From: Magnetococcales bacterium
Lineage (GTDB): Bacteria > Pseudomonadota > Magnetococcia > Magnetococcales > Magnetaquicoccaceae
Length of the DNA: 64,000 nucleotides
Direction: 5' to 3'
NCBI GenBank assembly: GCA_015231755.1
Contig: JADGAZ010000019.1
Span: forward strand, 1-64,000
The position numbers and the translations under genes are program-made. Under the pieces are notes generated by a model. It worked only from the letters and a program-made list of their open reading frames with translations, ran no database searches and was not told where the DNA came from. Every line of letters starts with the position of its first letter. The stretch's first letter is position 1. Of the stretch, positions 27,039 through 35,660 are shown one piece after another.

Positions 27039-28820
27039 ATGAACGCCACCGACATCCAAATCGCCATCTGCGGCTCTGCGGGCGACGGCACCATTGCCGC
27101 CGGCGACATTCTGCGCAATGCCGTAGCCGCAGCCGGCTACCGGGTGATCTGTTTTGATGTCTATCCTCCGGAGATCCGTGGTTTTGGCAAGTGTATCTCC
27201 CGGTTGCGCATCACCACGGAGCAATCCTACTCTCTCAAACGCCAATCCGATGTCCTGGTTTCCCTGGACGACAGCCATGCCATTCCCCACGCGGGAGAGG
27301 TACGGGACAATGGCGCGGTGATCTTTGAATCCCAATCCATCGCCCAGTGCGGCGAAGGGGAACACATGAGTGGTCATGTGTTGCCGGGACAGATCCCCTA
27401 CGGCTTCCCCCTGCGCGAACTGGCTCAAAAGGCCACCGGCGGCGCCCGCTCCCGCAATTTGGTGGTGCTGGGTTACATCGCCGGTCTGCTGGGTCTGGCT
27501 CCGACCAGTTTTCAGCGCATCATCGAAAAGAAGTTCGCCAAGCAGGGTCCTGCCGTGGTGTCCCGCAATCAGGCGGGTTTCCAGGCGGGTTTCGACGCCG
27601 GCGCCGGCACCTTCAAGCTCGACGACGTGGCCTTCGGACCCTTTGAAAAACCGGCCTCCGCCGGCAAAGTGATCATGTTGAGCGGCAATGCCGCCGTGGT
27701 CCAAGGGTGTCTGGACGCGGAACTGGATACCTTCTTCGGTTATCCCATCACCCCGGCCACCACCATCATGGAACGGCTCGCCTCCGAACTGCCCAAGCGT
27801 GGTCGTCGTCTGTTGCAAACGGAATGCGAGATTTCAGCCATCGCCGCCACCATCGGCGCCGGATTCGCCGGATCCCGCACCGCCACCGCCACCTCGGGAC
27901 CGGGTCTGGCCCTGATGGCCGAAATGCTGGGTCTGGCCACCATTACCGAAACCCCCTGCGTGGTATTCGTGTCGCAACGCGGTGGTCCGTCCACCGGCAT
28001 GCCCACCAAAACCGAACAGTCGGACCTGAACGCCGCCCTTTACGGCTCCCCCGGGGATGCCCAACGCATCGTCATCGCCCCGACCAATGTCGAGGGGTGT
28101 TACCGCTGCGCCGGCAAAGCCTTTGAAATGGCGGAACGCTATCAAACCCCGGTGATCGTGCTGTTGGATCTGTATCTGTCCAACCGTTACGAAACCGTCA
28201 CCTTGTCGGAATCCGGTTCTCCGTTCGTGCTGGACGCCAACAAGCCGTTGCGTCGTCTGGAACCGGGTGAGGCCTATCAACGCTACGCCCTCACCCCGGA
28301 CGGGATCAGTCCCCGCGCCGTTCCCGGGGATGCCAACTGCATGCACGTGATCACCGGCCTGGAACACAACGAACTGGGCAGACCCAACGACAGCGCGGAA
28401 ATGCACACGGCCATGAGCCGCAAGCGTCACGACAAGCTCCTCGGCGCCCTGGCACATCCGGATTTCACGGTGACCAAACGGTTCGGCGACACGGGCAAGG
28501 TCAAAGTCGGCATTCTGGCGTGGGGTTCCACCTTCGGCGAATGCCTGGAAGCCATGTTCATGGCTCAGGCCGAAGGAATCCGCTGCGCGGCCATGAAGGT
28601 GGTGATGCTCTCCCCCTTCCCGGAAAAGGCCATCTCTGCATTCATGGATGATTGCGACGCCGTGCTGGTTCCGGAGGTCAACTACGAAGGACAATTCGCC
28701 CAATTGGTGCAAGGTGTGCTCGCCCGACCCGTGGTTCGTTTGAGTCGGGTACCCAGCTCCCCCATGCCTGTGGAGTTGATCCTTGGAGAGATCCGGCGAC
28801 TGTCTGGCGTCAACGCCTAG
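27039..28820 (+). CDS. korA: 2-Oxoglutarate:ferredoxin oxidoreductase, alpha subunit fused to gamma
   Basis: A 593-residue subunit. Residues ~1-195 are the gamma domain (QIAICGSAGDGTIAAGDIL). After a short linker comes the alpha pyrimidine-binding domain (~205 onward, DTFFGYPITPATTIME, TATATSGPGLALMAEMLG, SQRGGPSTGMPTKTEQSDL), then domain II. This gamma-alpha order is that of two-subunit KorAB. With KorB it interconverts succinyl-CoA plus CO2 and 2-oxoglutarate using ferredoxin; the reductive direction is a key step of the reverse TCA cycle. ATG 27039 has GGGAG seven bases upstream; ATG 27000 is an alternative. Substrate is inferred from its TCA-type neighbours; a broader 2-oxoacid specificity is possible. 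Confidence 0.9.
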   Translation: MNATDIQIAICGSAGDGTIAAGDILRNAVAAAGYRVICFDVYPPEIRGFGKCISRLRITTEQSYSLKRQSDVLVSLDDSHAIPHAGEVRDNGAVIFESQSIAQCGEGEHMSGHVLPGQIPYGFPLRELAQKATGGARSRNLVVLGYIAGLLGLAPTSFQRIIEKKFAKQGPAVVSRNQAGFQAGFDAGAGTFKLDDVAFGPFEKPASAGKVIMLSGNAAVVQGCLDAELDTFFGYPITPATTIMERLASELPKRGRRLLQTECEISAIAATIGAGFAGSRTATATSGPGLALMAEMLGLATITETPCVVFVSQRGGPSTGMPTKTEQSDLNAALYGSPGDAQRIVIAPTNVEGCYRCAGKAFEMAERYQTPVIVLLDLYLSNRYETVTLSESGSPFVLDANKPLRRLEPGEAYQRYALTPDGISPRAVPGDANCMHVITGLEHNELGRPNDSAEMHTAMSRKRHDKLLGALAHPDFTVTKRFGDTGKVKVGILAWGSTFGECLEAMFMAQAEGIRCAAMKVVMLSPFPEKAISAFMDDCDAVLVPEVNYEGQFAQLVQGVLARPVVRLSRVPSSPMPVELILGEIRRLSGVNA

Positions 28821-28862
28821 CCTCTCGCCCTTTAAGAACATTACGTGTCTGGAGATCTTGTC

Positions 28863-29729
28863 ATGTCCATTCCCGCCATGCCGGTATTCGTTGATGTCAA
28901 GCTGCGCGAGGTGCAAGAGAGCGGACGGCTGGAGTATCGCTCCCGCTCTCTGCCCACCTGGTGTCCCGGATGCGGCTACTTCTCCATCGTGGAAGGGGTG
29001 ACCCATGCCTGCAATGAAATGGGCATCTCTCGTGATCAATCCGTGGTGGTTTCGGGCATCGGTTGCGCCTCCCGGTTCCCGTTTTTCGTCAACCTCTATG
29101 GATTCCACACCCTGCACGGCCGGGTTCTGCCGGTGGCCACCGGCATCAAGACCGCCAACGACCGTCTGACCGTCATCGGCATCGGCGGCGACGGCGACGG
29201 CTTCGCCATCGGCGGGGGACACATCTCCCACGCGGCCAAGCGCAATGTGGATATCACCTATCTGCTGTTCGACAACGGCATCTATGGATTGACCAAGGGA
29301 CAAACCTCGCCTCTTTCGGCGGTAGGTCTGCGCACCACCACCACCCCCTTTGAAAATCCCGAGCGCCCCTTGAACCCCCTGATGATGCTGCTTTCCTATG
29401 GAGCGAGCTGGGTGGGTCAGGCCTACGCGGGCCATCCGGACCACCTGCGGGAGATGATCACCCAGGCCGTCGCCCATCGAGGTTTCTCCTATCTCCACAT
29501 CTTAAGCCCCTGCGTCACCTTTGACAAAACCAGCAAAACCTATGTCAATCTTGGACTCCAGGTGCGCAAACTGCCGGAAAATCACGATCCTTCCAACCTG
29601 ATGGCCGCCATGCATCAGGCCCAGGATATGGATCATCCCGCATTGGGCCTGTATTATCAGCAATTCCGGCCCACCCTCGGGGATACGTTTGAACAGGTGA
29701 GCGCCAAGGCTGGCGGCCACAACACCTGA
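28863..29729 (+). CDS. korB: 2-Oxoglutarate:ferredoxin oxidoreductase, beta subunit
   Basis: A 288-residue thiamine-diphosphate subunit. Features are WCPGCGYFSI (~33, CxxC cluster ligands), GIGCASRFPFF, the TPP/Mg motif GDGDGFAIGGGH (~115) with NVDITYLLFDNGIYGLTKGQ, and a third cluster Cys in ILSPCVTF (~217). This matches short KorB proteins that carry one [4Fe-4S] cluster. ATG 28863 has GGAG upstream. It follows korA by 42 bp, and the two form the minimal heterodimeric enzyme. Confidence 0.93.
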   Translation: MSIPAMPVFVDVKLREVQESGRLEYRSRSLPTWCPGCGYFSIVEGVTHACNEMGISRDQSVVVSGIGCASRFPFFVNLYGFHTLHGRVLPVATGIKTANDRLTVIGIGGDGDGFAIGGGHISHAAKRNVDITYLLFDNGIYGLTKGQTSPLSAVGLRTTTTPFENPERPLNPLMMLLSYGASWVGQAYAGHPDHLREMITQAVAHRGFSYLHILSPCVTFDKTSKTYVNLGLQVRKLPENHDPSNLMAAMHQAQDMDHPALGLYYQQFRPTLGDTFEQVSAKAGGHNT

Positions 29730-29816
29730 TCAAAACCCGCCGCTTCGCGCCATGTCCCGTTCTGACGCGCAATGATTTAAGTATTTGATTTTCACCAACA
29801 GTGGAGAAAAATATTC

Positions 29817-31508
29817 ATGAAAAGCCACGATCTGATTATCGTCGGTGCCGGGCTCTCCGGGATGCGTGCGGCCTTGGAAGGAGCCAAGGCGGGTCTTGAT
29901 GTCGCGGTGGTGAGCAAAGTCCATCCCCTGCGCAGCCACTCCTGCGCCGCCCAGGGCGGCATCAACGCCGCCATCAATCCCAATGACAAATGGGAAGTTC
30001 ACGCCTACGATACGGTCAAAGGATCGGATTTCATCGGTGACGAAGACGCCATCGATCTGATGTGCCGGGAAGCGCCGGGCATCATCCACGAAATGGACCG
30101 GATGGGCACCCCGTTTTCCCGCAACGACGACGGCGTCATCGCGCAACGTCCCTTTGGTGGTGCCAGCTTCGACCGCACCTGTTACGCCGCCGACCGCACC
30201 GGACAGGTGTTGCTGCACACCTTGTGGGAGCGTCTGGTCCATTCCGGCATTCATGTCTATGAAGAGTGCCACGTTTTCCGTCTGGTCCTGGCCTCCGACG
30301 GTCATGTGGCGGGACTGGTGGTGTACGACATCAAGACCGGTGAAATCTTCGGACTGCGGGGCAAGGGCATTCTGCTGGCCACCGGCGGTTATGGCCGGGT
30401 GTTTCTCTCTTCCACCAACGCCACCACCAATACCGGCGACGGCATGGCCTACGCCATGCGGGCCGGAGCGCCCTTGGCGGACCTGGAATTCGTCCAGTTC
30501 CACCCTACGGGCCTGAGAACTTCGGGCATTCTGATCACCGAAGGAGCCCGGGGCGAAGGCGGTTATCTGATCAATGCCGAAGGCGAACGGTTCATGGGTC
30601 GCTACGCGCCGAAAAAGTGGGAACTGGCCTCCCGAGACGTGGTTTCCCGGGCCGAACAGACCGAAATCCTCGAAGGACGCGGCACCAATGGGGCGATCTT
30701 CCTGGATCTGCGCCATCTGGGACGAGACAAGATCATCGACAAGCTGCCCCAGATCCGCCATCTGGCCCTGGACCTGGAAGGGGTGGATCCCATCGACGCC
30801 CCCATCCCGGTGCGTCCCACGGTCCACTACTCCATGGGCGGCATCCGCACCGACAAGTTCGGCGAGACTCCGGTCCCGGGTCTGTTCGCCGCGGGTGAGG
30901 CGGCCTGTGTTTCGGTTCACGGTGCCAACCGTCTGGGTGGCAACTCCCTGCTGGACACCATCGTCTTTGGCAAGATCACCGGTGAGCATGCCTGCAAATA
31001 TGTGAAAAGCGCGCAATTGCGGGACTTCCCCACCAACGCCATCGCCGAAGAAAAAGATCGTATCCAGGAACTCAAAAGCCGTCCGAATCGGGGTCTGCGT
31101 CCCGCCATGCTCCATCACCAGATGGCCGAAGCCATGAACACCTATTGTGGTGTTTATCGGGAACCGGTCGGCATGACCACGCTGGCCGAGAAATTCCCCG
31201 GCTGGCGCCTGGATTACGAACGGATCCACCTGGATGACAAGTCCACCGTGTTCAACGTGGACCTGTTGCGTGCCGTGGAGTTGCGCAACCTGCTGGATCT
31301 GGGAGAAAGCATCGTCAAAGGCGCCCTGGCTCGTGAAGAGTCCCGGGGTGCCCACTTCCGCATCGACTTTCCCAACCGCGATGATGTCAATTGGCGCAAG
31401 CACACCCTCGCTTTCTGGGATGAAGGGGCCCAGGCGGTCCGGCTCGACCAGGAAGCGGTGCGCACGGTGGGCAATCCCGAATACGCCCCCATGGTGCGAA
31501 CCTATTAA
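29817..31508 (+). CDS. sdhA: Fumarate reductase / succinate dehydrogenase flavoprotein subunit
   Basis: A 563-residue flavoprotein. The FAD fold is [15 protein letters not shown] (~6). The covalent-flavin His lies in [15 protein letters not shown] (~43). Substrate motifs are [23 protein letters not shown] (split around ~225-245), the active-site Arg in ASRDVVSRA (~278), [10 protein letters not shown] (~338) and [14 protein letters not shown] (~372). No Tat signal is present, so it is cytoplasmic, unlike the periplasmic methylmenaquinol:fumarate reductases. GGAGA precedes the ATG. It is 87 bp after korB and followed by the Fe-S and CCG subunits, a type-E-like complex. The context favours fumarate reduction, but direction cannot be read from sequence. 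Confidence 0.92.
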   Translation: MKSHDLIIVGAGLSGMRAALEGAKAGLDVAVVSKVHPLRSHSCAAQGGINAAINPNDKWEVHAYDTVKGSDFIGDEDAIDLMCREAPGIIHEMDRMGTPFSRNDDGVIAQRPFGGASFDRTCYAADRTGQVLLHTLWERLVHSGIHVYEECHVFRLVLASDGHVAGLVVYDIKTGEIFGLRGKGILLATGGYGRVFLSSTNATTNTGDGMAYAMRAGAPLADLEFVQFHPTGLRTSGILITEGARGEGGYLINAEGERFMGRYAPKKWELASRDVVSRAEQTEILEGRGTNGAIFLDLRHLGRDKIIDKLPQIRHLALDLEGVDPIDAPIPVRPTVHYSMGGIRTDKFGETPVPGLFAAGEAACVSVHGANRLGGNSLLDTIVFGKITGEHACKYVKSAQLRDFPTNAIAEEKDRIQELKSRPNRGLRPAMLHHQMAEAMNTYCGVYREPVGMTTLAEKFPGWRLDYERIHLDDKSTVFNVDLLRAVELRNLLDLGESIVKGALAREESRGAHFRIDFPNRDDVNWRKHTLAFWDEGAQAVRLDQEAVRTVGNPEYAPMVRTY

Positions 31509-31544
31509 TTTCATGCCATACGCGGGCATCCAAGGGAGACCATC

Positions 31545-32528
31545 ATGACTTCACAGACCTATACCTTTCGCATCCAGCGCAACATGCCGGGCCAGGTGGG
31601 CACGGTGCAGTCCCACTGGCAGGAATACAAGGTGGAGGCGGAACCCAATACCACCATCCTGACCCTGTTGGAGACCATCAAGGGCGGCCAGGATGGCACC
31701 CTCACCTTTCGTCAATCCTGTCGTTCGGCCATTTGCGGCTCTTGCGCCATCAACATCGGCGGACGCACCCGTCTGGCCTGCAAAACCCATGTGGGCGCCG
31801 TGGCCAAAGACGGCGTGGTGGAAATTTCTCCCCAGAAGAATCAACCGGTTCTCCGGGATCTGGCCATCGATATCCGTCCGTTCTTCTCCCGCGTTCATGG
31901 CATCAAGCCCTATCTTCAGGATGGGCCGGAACGTGCCGGAAAAGTGACCAGCACTGCCTATGATCAGGTCAATCATGTCACCCAGTGCATCATGTGCGGT
32001 TGTTGTTATTCCGAATGCACCATGGCGGAAGTCAATCCGAAATTCATTGGTCCGGCGGCATTGGCCAAAGCATTCCGTTTTGTCTCCGATCCCCGGGAAG
32101 GACTCAAGACCGAACGGCTCCAGGATCTGGCCAGCCCCAACGGCATCTGGAGTTGCACCCGCTGCACCCTGTGCGTGGATGTCTGCCCCAAGGAGGTGGC
32201 CCCCATGGAGGCCATCGTCAAGCTGCGCACCCGGGGTCTGAACAAAGGCATCAACACGTCCGCCGGCGCCAAACATGCGCTGGCCTTCCACACGGATATC
32301 AAACAAACCGGGCAGCTCAACGAATTCACCCTGATGATGCGTACCTTGGGCATTGTCGGCTCCCTGATGGAGACCGGCATGGCGATCCATCTGGCCAAAA
32401 AAGGCAAAATCCCCTCTCCGTTCCCGCACAGCGTGACCGGAGTTGATGAACTGCGCCGCATGTACGAATCCCTGGAGCGCTCCCCCATCGACGTGGAAAC
32501 CAAGGCCAAGGAAGCCGTGCCCGAATGA
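31545..32528 (+). CDS. sdhB: Fumarate reductase / succinate dehydrogenase iron-sulfur subunit
   Basis: A 327-residue subunit, longer than the ~240 of classical SdhB. The [2Fe-2S] ligands are CRSAICGSCAI and LAC (~65-85). The second domain has CIMCGCCYSEC (~148) and CTRCTLCVDVCP (~205) for the remaining clusters. The extra ~80 residues at the C-terminus contain an amphipathic, Met-rich stretch (LMMRTLGIVGSLMETGMA) that may touch the membrane or the next subunit. AGGGAGA precedes the ATG. It transfers electrons between the flavoprotein and the CCG-domain subunit encoded next. Confidence 0.92.
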   Translation: MTSQTYTFRIQRNMPGQVGTVQSHWQEYKVEAEPNTTILTLLETIKGGQDGTLTFRQSCRSAICGSCAINIGGRTRLACKTHVGAVAKDGVVEISPQKNQPVLRDLAIDIRPFFSRVHGIKPYLQDGPERAGKVTSTAYDQVNHVTQCIMCGCCYSECTMAEVNPKFIGPAALAKAFRFVSDPREGLKTERLQDLASPNGIWSCTRCTLCVDVCPKEVAPMEAIVKLRTRGLNKGINTSAGAKHALAFHTDIKQTGQLNEFTLMMRTLGIVGSLMETGMAIHLAKKGKIPSPFPHSVTGVDELRRMYESLERSPIDVETKAKEAVPE

Positions 32529-32565
32529 ACACAAGCCGTCACATCCGTCCAATGAGGAGATTGTC

Positions 32566-33456
32566 ATGACTTTGGAGTATGCCTACTATCCCGGTTGCGC
32601 GGCCAAACAGATTCAACGCGAGGCCGATTGGGCGGCCCGTGCGGTGTGTCAGGAGCTGGGCATCGGGTTGCTTGCCATGCCACGGGCTTCGTGCTGCGGT
32701 GCCGTCAGCCTGCGTGAGACCAAACCCGCGTTCGCCCTGGCGGTCGCGGCGCGCATCCTTTCCGAGGCCGAAGCCATGGGCAAGGATCTGGTCACGATTT
32801 GCAACACCTGCCTGCAAACCCTGACCCATGCCAACTATCGCCTGAGCAACGAGCCGGAACTGCTGGAAAAAATCAATGCCGTGCTCGCGGAATCCGGTGT
32901 ACGTCCCTATGGTGGCACCATCAAGGTGCGTCACCTGCTGTGGGTGGTGACCGATCTGGTGGACAGCCGTACCCTGAAAGCCAAAATCACCCATCCTCTG
33001 AAAGGACTGCGTGTGGCCGCTTTTCTGGGTTGCCACTCCATCCGTCCCGAAGAGATCTTCAACCATGCATCCAACACCAACGAAGGCCCCCATCTGGAAC
33101 GGCTGATCCAGCTCATGGGCGGTGTGGCGGTGGATTATGTGGGCAAGGATCGCTGCTGCGGTTTTCACGTCATGCTGTCGGACAAGCATGAAGTCCATAC
33201 CATGGCGGCCAAAAACTGTCTCAGCGCCAAGGATGCCGGCGCCCAGGTGATGATCACCCCCTGCACCCTGTGCGACATGATCATGGGTTCGGTCCAACCC
33301 ATCGCGGAAAAAACCGTGCAGCGCACCATCAATCTGCCGGAGATGAACTTTGCCCAGCTGCTGGGCCTGACCATGGGCATCTCCAAGGAGCGGCTCGGCA
33401 TTTCCCGTCTGCATATCGATCCCGTGCCTGTGTTGTCTTCAATCGGTTTGGCATGA
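32566..33456 (+). CDS. CCG-domain subunit (SdhE / HdrB-like) of the fumarate reductase complex
   Basis: A 296-residue protein with two CCG (DUF224) cysteine modules. The first has YYPGCAAK, SCCGAVSL and CNTCLQT (~8, 43, 83); the second has FLGCHS, DRCCGFH and TPCTLCDM (~152, 203, 239). Such modules bind non-cubane [4Fe-4S] clusters in heterodisulfide reductase HdrB and form SdhE in type-E complex II. GAGGAGA precedes ATG 32566. No SdhC/D or SdhF membrane anchor follows, so the trio may be soluble or membrane-peripheral. With the upstream flavoproteins it recalls the soluble NADH-linked fumarate reductase of Hydrogenobacter; that link is inference. Confidence 0.88.
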   Translation: MTLEYAYYPGCAAKQIQREADWAARAVCQELGIGLLAMPRASCCGAVSLRETKPAFALAVAARILSEAEAMGKDLVTICNTCLQTLTHANYRLSNEPELLEKINAVLAESGVRPYGGTIKVRHLLWVVTDLVDSRTLKAKITHPLKGLRVAAFLGCHSIRPEEIFNHASNTNEGPHLERLIQLMGGVAVDYVGKDRCCGFHVMLSDKHEVHTMAAKNCLSAKDAGAQVMITPCTLCDMIMGSVQPIAEKTVQRTINLPEMNFAQLLGLTMGISKERLGISRLHIDPVPVLSSIGLA

Positions 33457-33468
33457 ATCTTTCATAAG

Positions 33469-33510
33469 TCGTGGTCAAGGGCCAACGTTCCACCCGGTCC
33501 TTGACCACGA
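33469..33510 (+). repeat. 12-bp perfect inverted repeat between the CCG subunit and acyl-CoA synthetase genes
   Basis: TCGTGGTCAAGG (33469-33480) pairs exactly with CCTTGACCACGA (33499-33510) around an 18-base loop. There is no T-run, so it is more likely a processing or stability hairpin, or partial attenuator, than a full terminator. It covers an upstream GTG that would otherwise extend the next gene. Confidence 0.65.
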
Positions 33511-33536
33511 TTGCCACCGATGGAGTATTCACCCCC

Positions 33537-35660
33537 GTGAGCTACAATCCAACCCACTTCACCCATCTGCTTTCCCCCCGTTCCATGGCCATCGTCGGCG
33601 CCTCGCGCCACGCGGAAAAACTGGGCCATACCATTCTGAGCAATGCCCTTTCCGGCGGATTTCCCGGTCCGATCCACATCGTCAATCCCCACGGAGGGGA
33701 ACTGCTGGGTCGCCCGGTGACCACCTCTCTTTCCGCCTGCCCCCGGGGGGTGGAACTGGTAATTCTGGCGATTCCGGCGCTGGTCCTGGTGGAACAGGCC
33801 AGAATCGCCCTGGCACGGGGATGTCAGGCGCTGGTGGTGCTGTCGGACGGTTTTGGCGATCTGGACGCGGAAGGCGCCAAGCGGGAAGACACTCTGGCCA
33901 AGCTGTGCCGGGAACGGGATGTCCCGCTGTTGGGGCCCAACTCCCTGGGCTTGATCAATCGCCACCATGGTTTGAATGCCTCCTTGACCGTGGCCTATCC
34001 CCCGGTAGGCGGCATTGCCCTGCTGACCCAATCCGGCGCCATCGCCGCGGCCGCCATGGACTGGATGGCCGCCCACAATCTCGGGTTGTCCAAGATGATC
34101 AGTCCGGGCAACGAGGCCGGCGTGACCATGGCGCAATGCATGTCCCATCTGGCCCATGATCCCGACACCTCGGTGATCGCCTGCCATCTGGAACGGATCA
34201 CGGACGGAGCCGGTTTCCTGCGGGCCGCCACCGAGGCTTCCCGGGGCAAACCCGTGGTGCTGCTGCTGGGAGGCAGCAGCGAATGGCGCAACCATGCCCC
34301 CCACGACCCGGAAGAAAGCCTGCCGGATGGCCCGGCGATCTTCGGCGCGGCTTGTGATCGCACCGGTATCATTCAGGCTCATGATTTCCAGGGATGGCTC
34401 GACGCCCTGATGGCCTTGAGTCTGGCCCCGGTTCCCCAGGGGGAACGGGTGGCCGTGATCACCAACGGGGTGGGACCGGGATTGCTGACCGCCGATCTGC
34501 TGGCGCGCCAAGGGTTTCACTCTGTCGGACTGGCGACGGCCCTGGCCGCTCCCCTCAAGCCCATGCTGCCCAATTGCGCCAATTTGCGCGGACCGTTGGA
34601 TCTGTGTGGTGTGGCCCAGCCCCATCACTACCAAGCCACCTTGCAAGCCATCGAACAAGACGACCAGATTCACGCCACCATCGCGGCCATCACCCCCCAA
34701 CCGCTGACCCGACCGGTGGCCATCGCCCAGGCCTTGCTGGCGGATGGTCCCCCGAAAAAAACCCTGCTCACGGTCATCATGGGGGGTGCCCGCGCCCGTC
34801 CCGGCCGGGAAGAGCTGGAAAACATGAATGCCCCCTGCTATCCCACCCCGGAACGGGCCGCGGCGGCCCTGGGAGCTTTGTATCAGTACGGCCAGTGGCG
34901 ACGACGGGGACCACGCATTCTCGGACAGTTCACGGTCAACCGCAGCCGGGTACGCCGTTTGATCCAGCGTCATCACGTTCTGGGCACGGCGCGACTTTCG
35001 GATCTGGCGGCCAAGGAGATTCTGTTTCCCTACGGCATCGTCATCCCCGAAGGCGAAATCGCCACCACCCTCAACGAAACGCTGGAAATTGCCGAACGGC
35101 TGGGCTATCCAGTGGCGCTGCATTTGATTTCTCCGGAAATTCATCTGGCGGGCGGCATGGAGACCCGACATGTGGATCTGCCCGATCCCCGTGCCTTGCG
35201 GGATGGCTTTGACCTGCTCACCCTGCGTTTTGCCAGACAGGTGCCGGAAGGCCGCATGGAAGGGGTGTTCGTGGAAAAAACCATGGCCCATGGGCGTCCG
35301 GTCCGCATGGGCATGATACGCGATCCCCAATTCGGTCCTTTGCTCCACGTCGGCGGCACGGAACCCACCTCCCAGGAAGAGACGGTCTGTCAACTGGCCC
35401 CCGTCACCGCCGACGAGGCCATGGCCATGCTGCGGGCCGGATGCCGTCAACAAAAGATTCACAATCTCTGCGCCGAAATGAACGAAAATGAACTGCTCGG
35501 CGTGGGAGAGGTGCTGCAACGTATCAGTCAACTGGCCACCGACTTCCCGGAGATCCGCCGCATCGACATCAATCCCTTGATCATCCGCCGGGCCGGATTG
35601 CCTCCGGTGGCCACCGAATGCGCCTTGCATCTGAAACCCGAGGATTCATCCACGCCATGA
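33537..35660 (+). CDS. Divergent ADP-forming acyl-CoA synthetase (CoA-binding, ligase and ATP-grasp domains)
   Basis: About 707 residues from GTG 33537 (GGAG is 11 bases upstream; the start is uncertain). Domains run CoA-binding (SPRSMAIVGASRHAEKLGH, ~12), succinyl-CoA-ligase-like (LLTQSGAIAAAAMDWM and SPGNEAGVTMAQ, ~160-195; second ligase domain ~300-450) and C-terminal ATP-grasp (~480-700, NPLI near the end). It belongs with acetate-CoA ligase (ADP-forming) and Pat/acyl-CoA synthetase proteins. Family motifs have drifted: the phospho-His loop usually SHTG reads PHDP, and the ATP-grasp Lys of YPVxLK is His (YPVALHL). It overlaps the CoA-transferase gene by ATGA. It could convert acyl-CoA to acid plus ATP, or be regulatory if inactive. 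Confidence 0.78.
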   Translation: MSYNPTHFTHLLSPRSMAIVGASRHAEKLGHTILSNALSGGFPGPIHIVNPHGGELLGRPVTTSLSACPRGVELVILAIPALVLVEQARIALARGCQALVVLSDGFGDLDAEGAKREDTLAKLCRERDVPLLGPNSLGLINRHHGLNASLTVAYPPVGGIALLTQSGAIAAAAMDWMAAHNLGLSKMISPGNEAGVTMAQCMSHLAHDPDTSVIACHLERITDGAGFLRAATEASRGKPVVLLLGGSSEWRNHAPHDPEESLPDGPAIFGAACDRTGIIQAHDFQGWLDALMALSLAPVPQGERVAVITNGVGPGLLTADLLARQGFHSVGLATALAAPLKPMLPNCANLRGPLDLCGVAQPHHYQATLQAIEQDDQIHATIAAITPQPLTRPVAIAQALLADGPPKKTLLTVIMGGARARPGREELENMNAPCYPTPERAAAALGALYQYGQWRRRGPRILGQFTVNRSRVRRLIQRHHVLGTARLSDLAAKEILFPYGIVIPEGEIATTLNETLEIAERLGYPVALHLISPEIHLAGGMETRHVDLPDPRALRDGFDLLTLRFARQVPEGRMEGVFVEKTMAHGRPVRMGMIRDPQFGPLLHVGGTEPTSQEETVCQLAPVTADEAMAMLRAGCRQQKIHNLCAEMNENELLGVGEVLQRISQLATDFPEIRRIDINPLIIRRAGLPPVATECALHLKPEDSSTP

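Noticed and set aside
27834-31529. Long minus-strand frames opposite korA, korB and sdhA
   Set aside because: Shadow frames; the plus strand encodes well-conserved enzymes.
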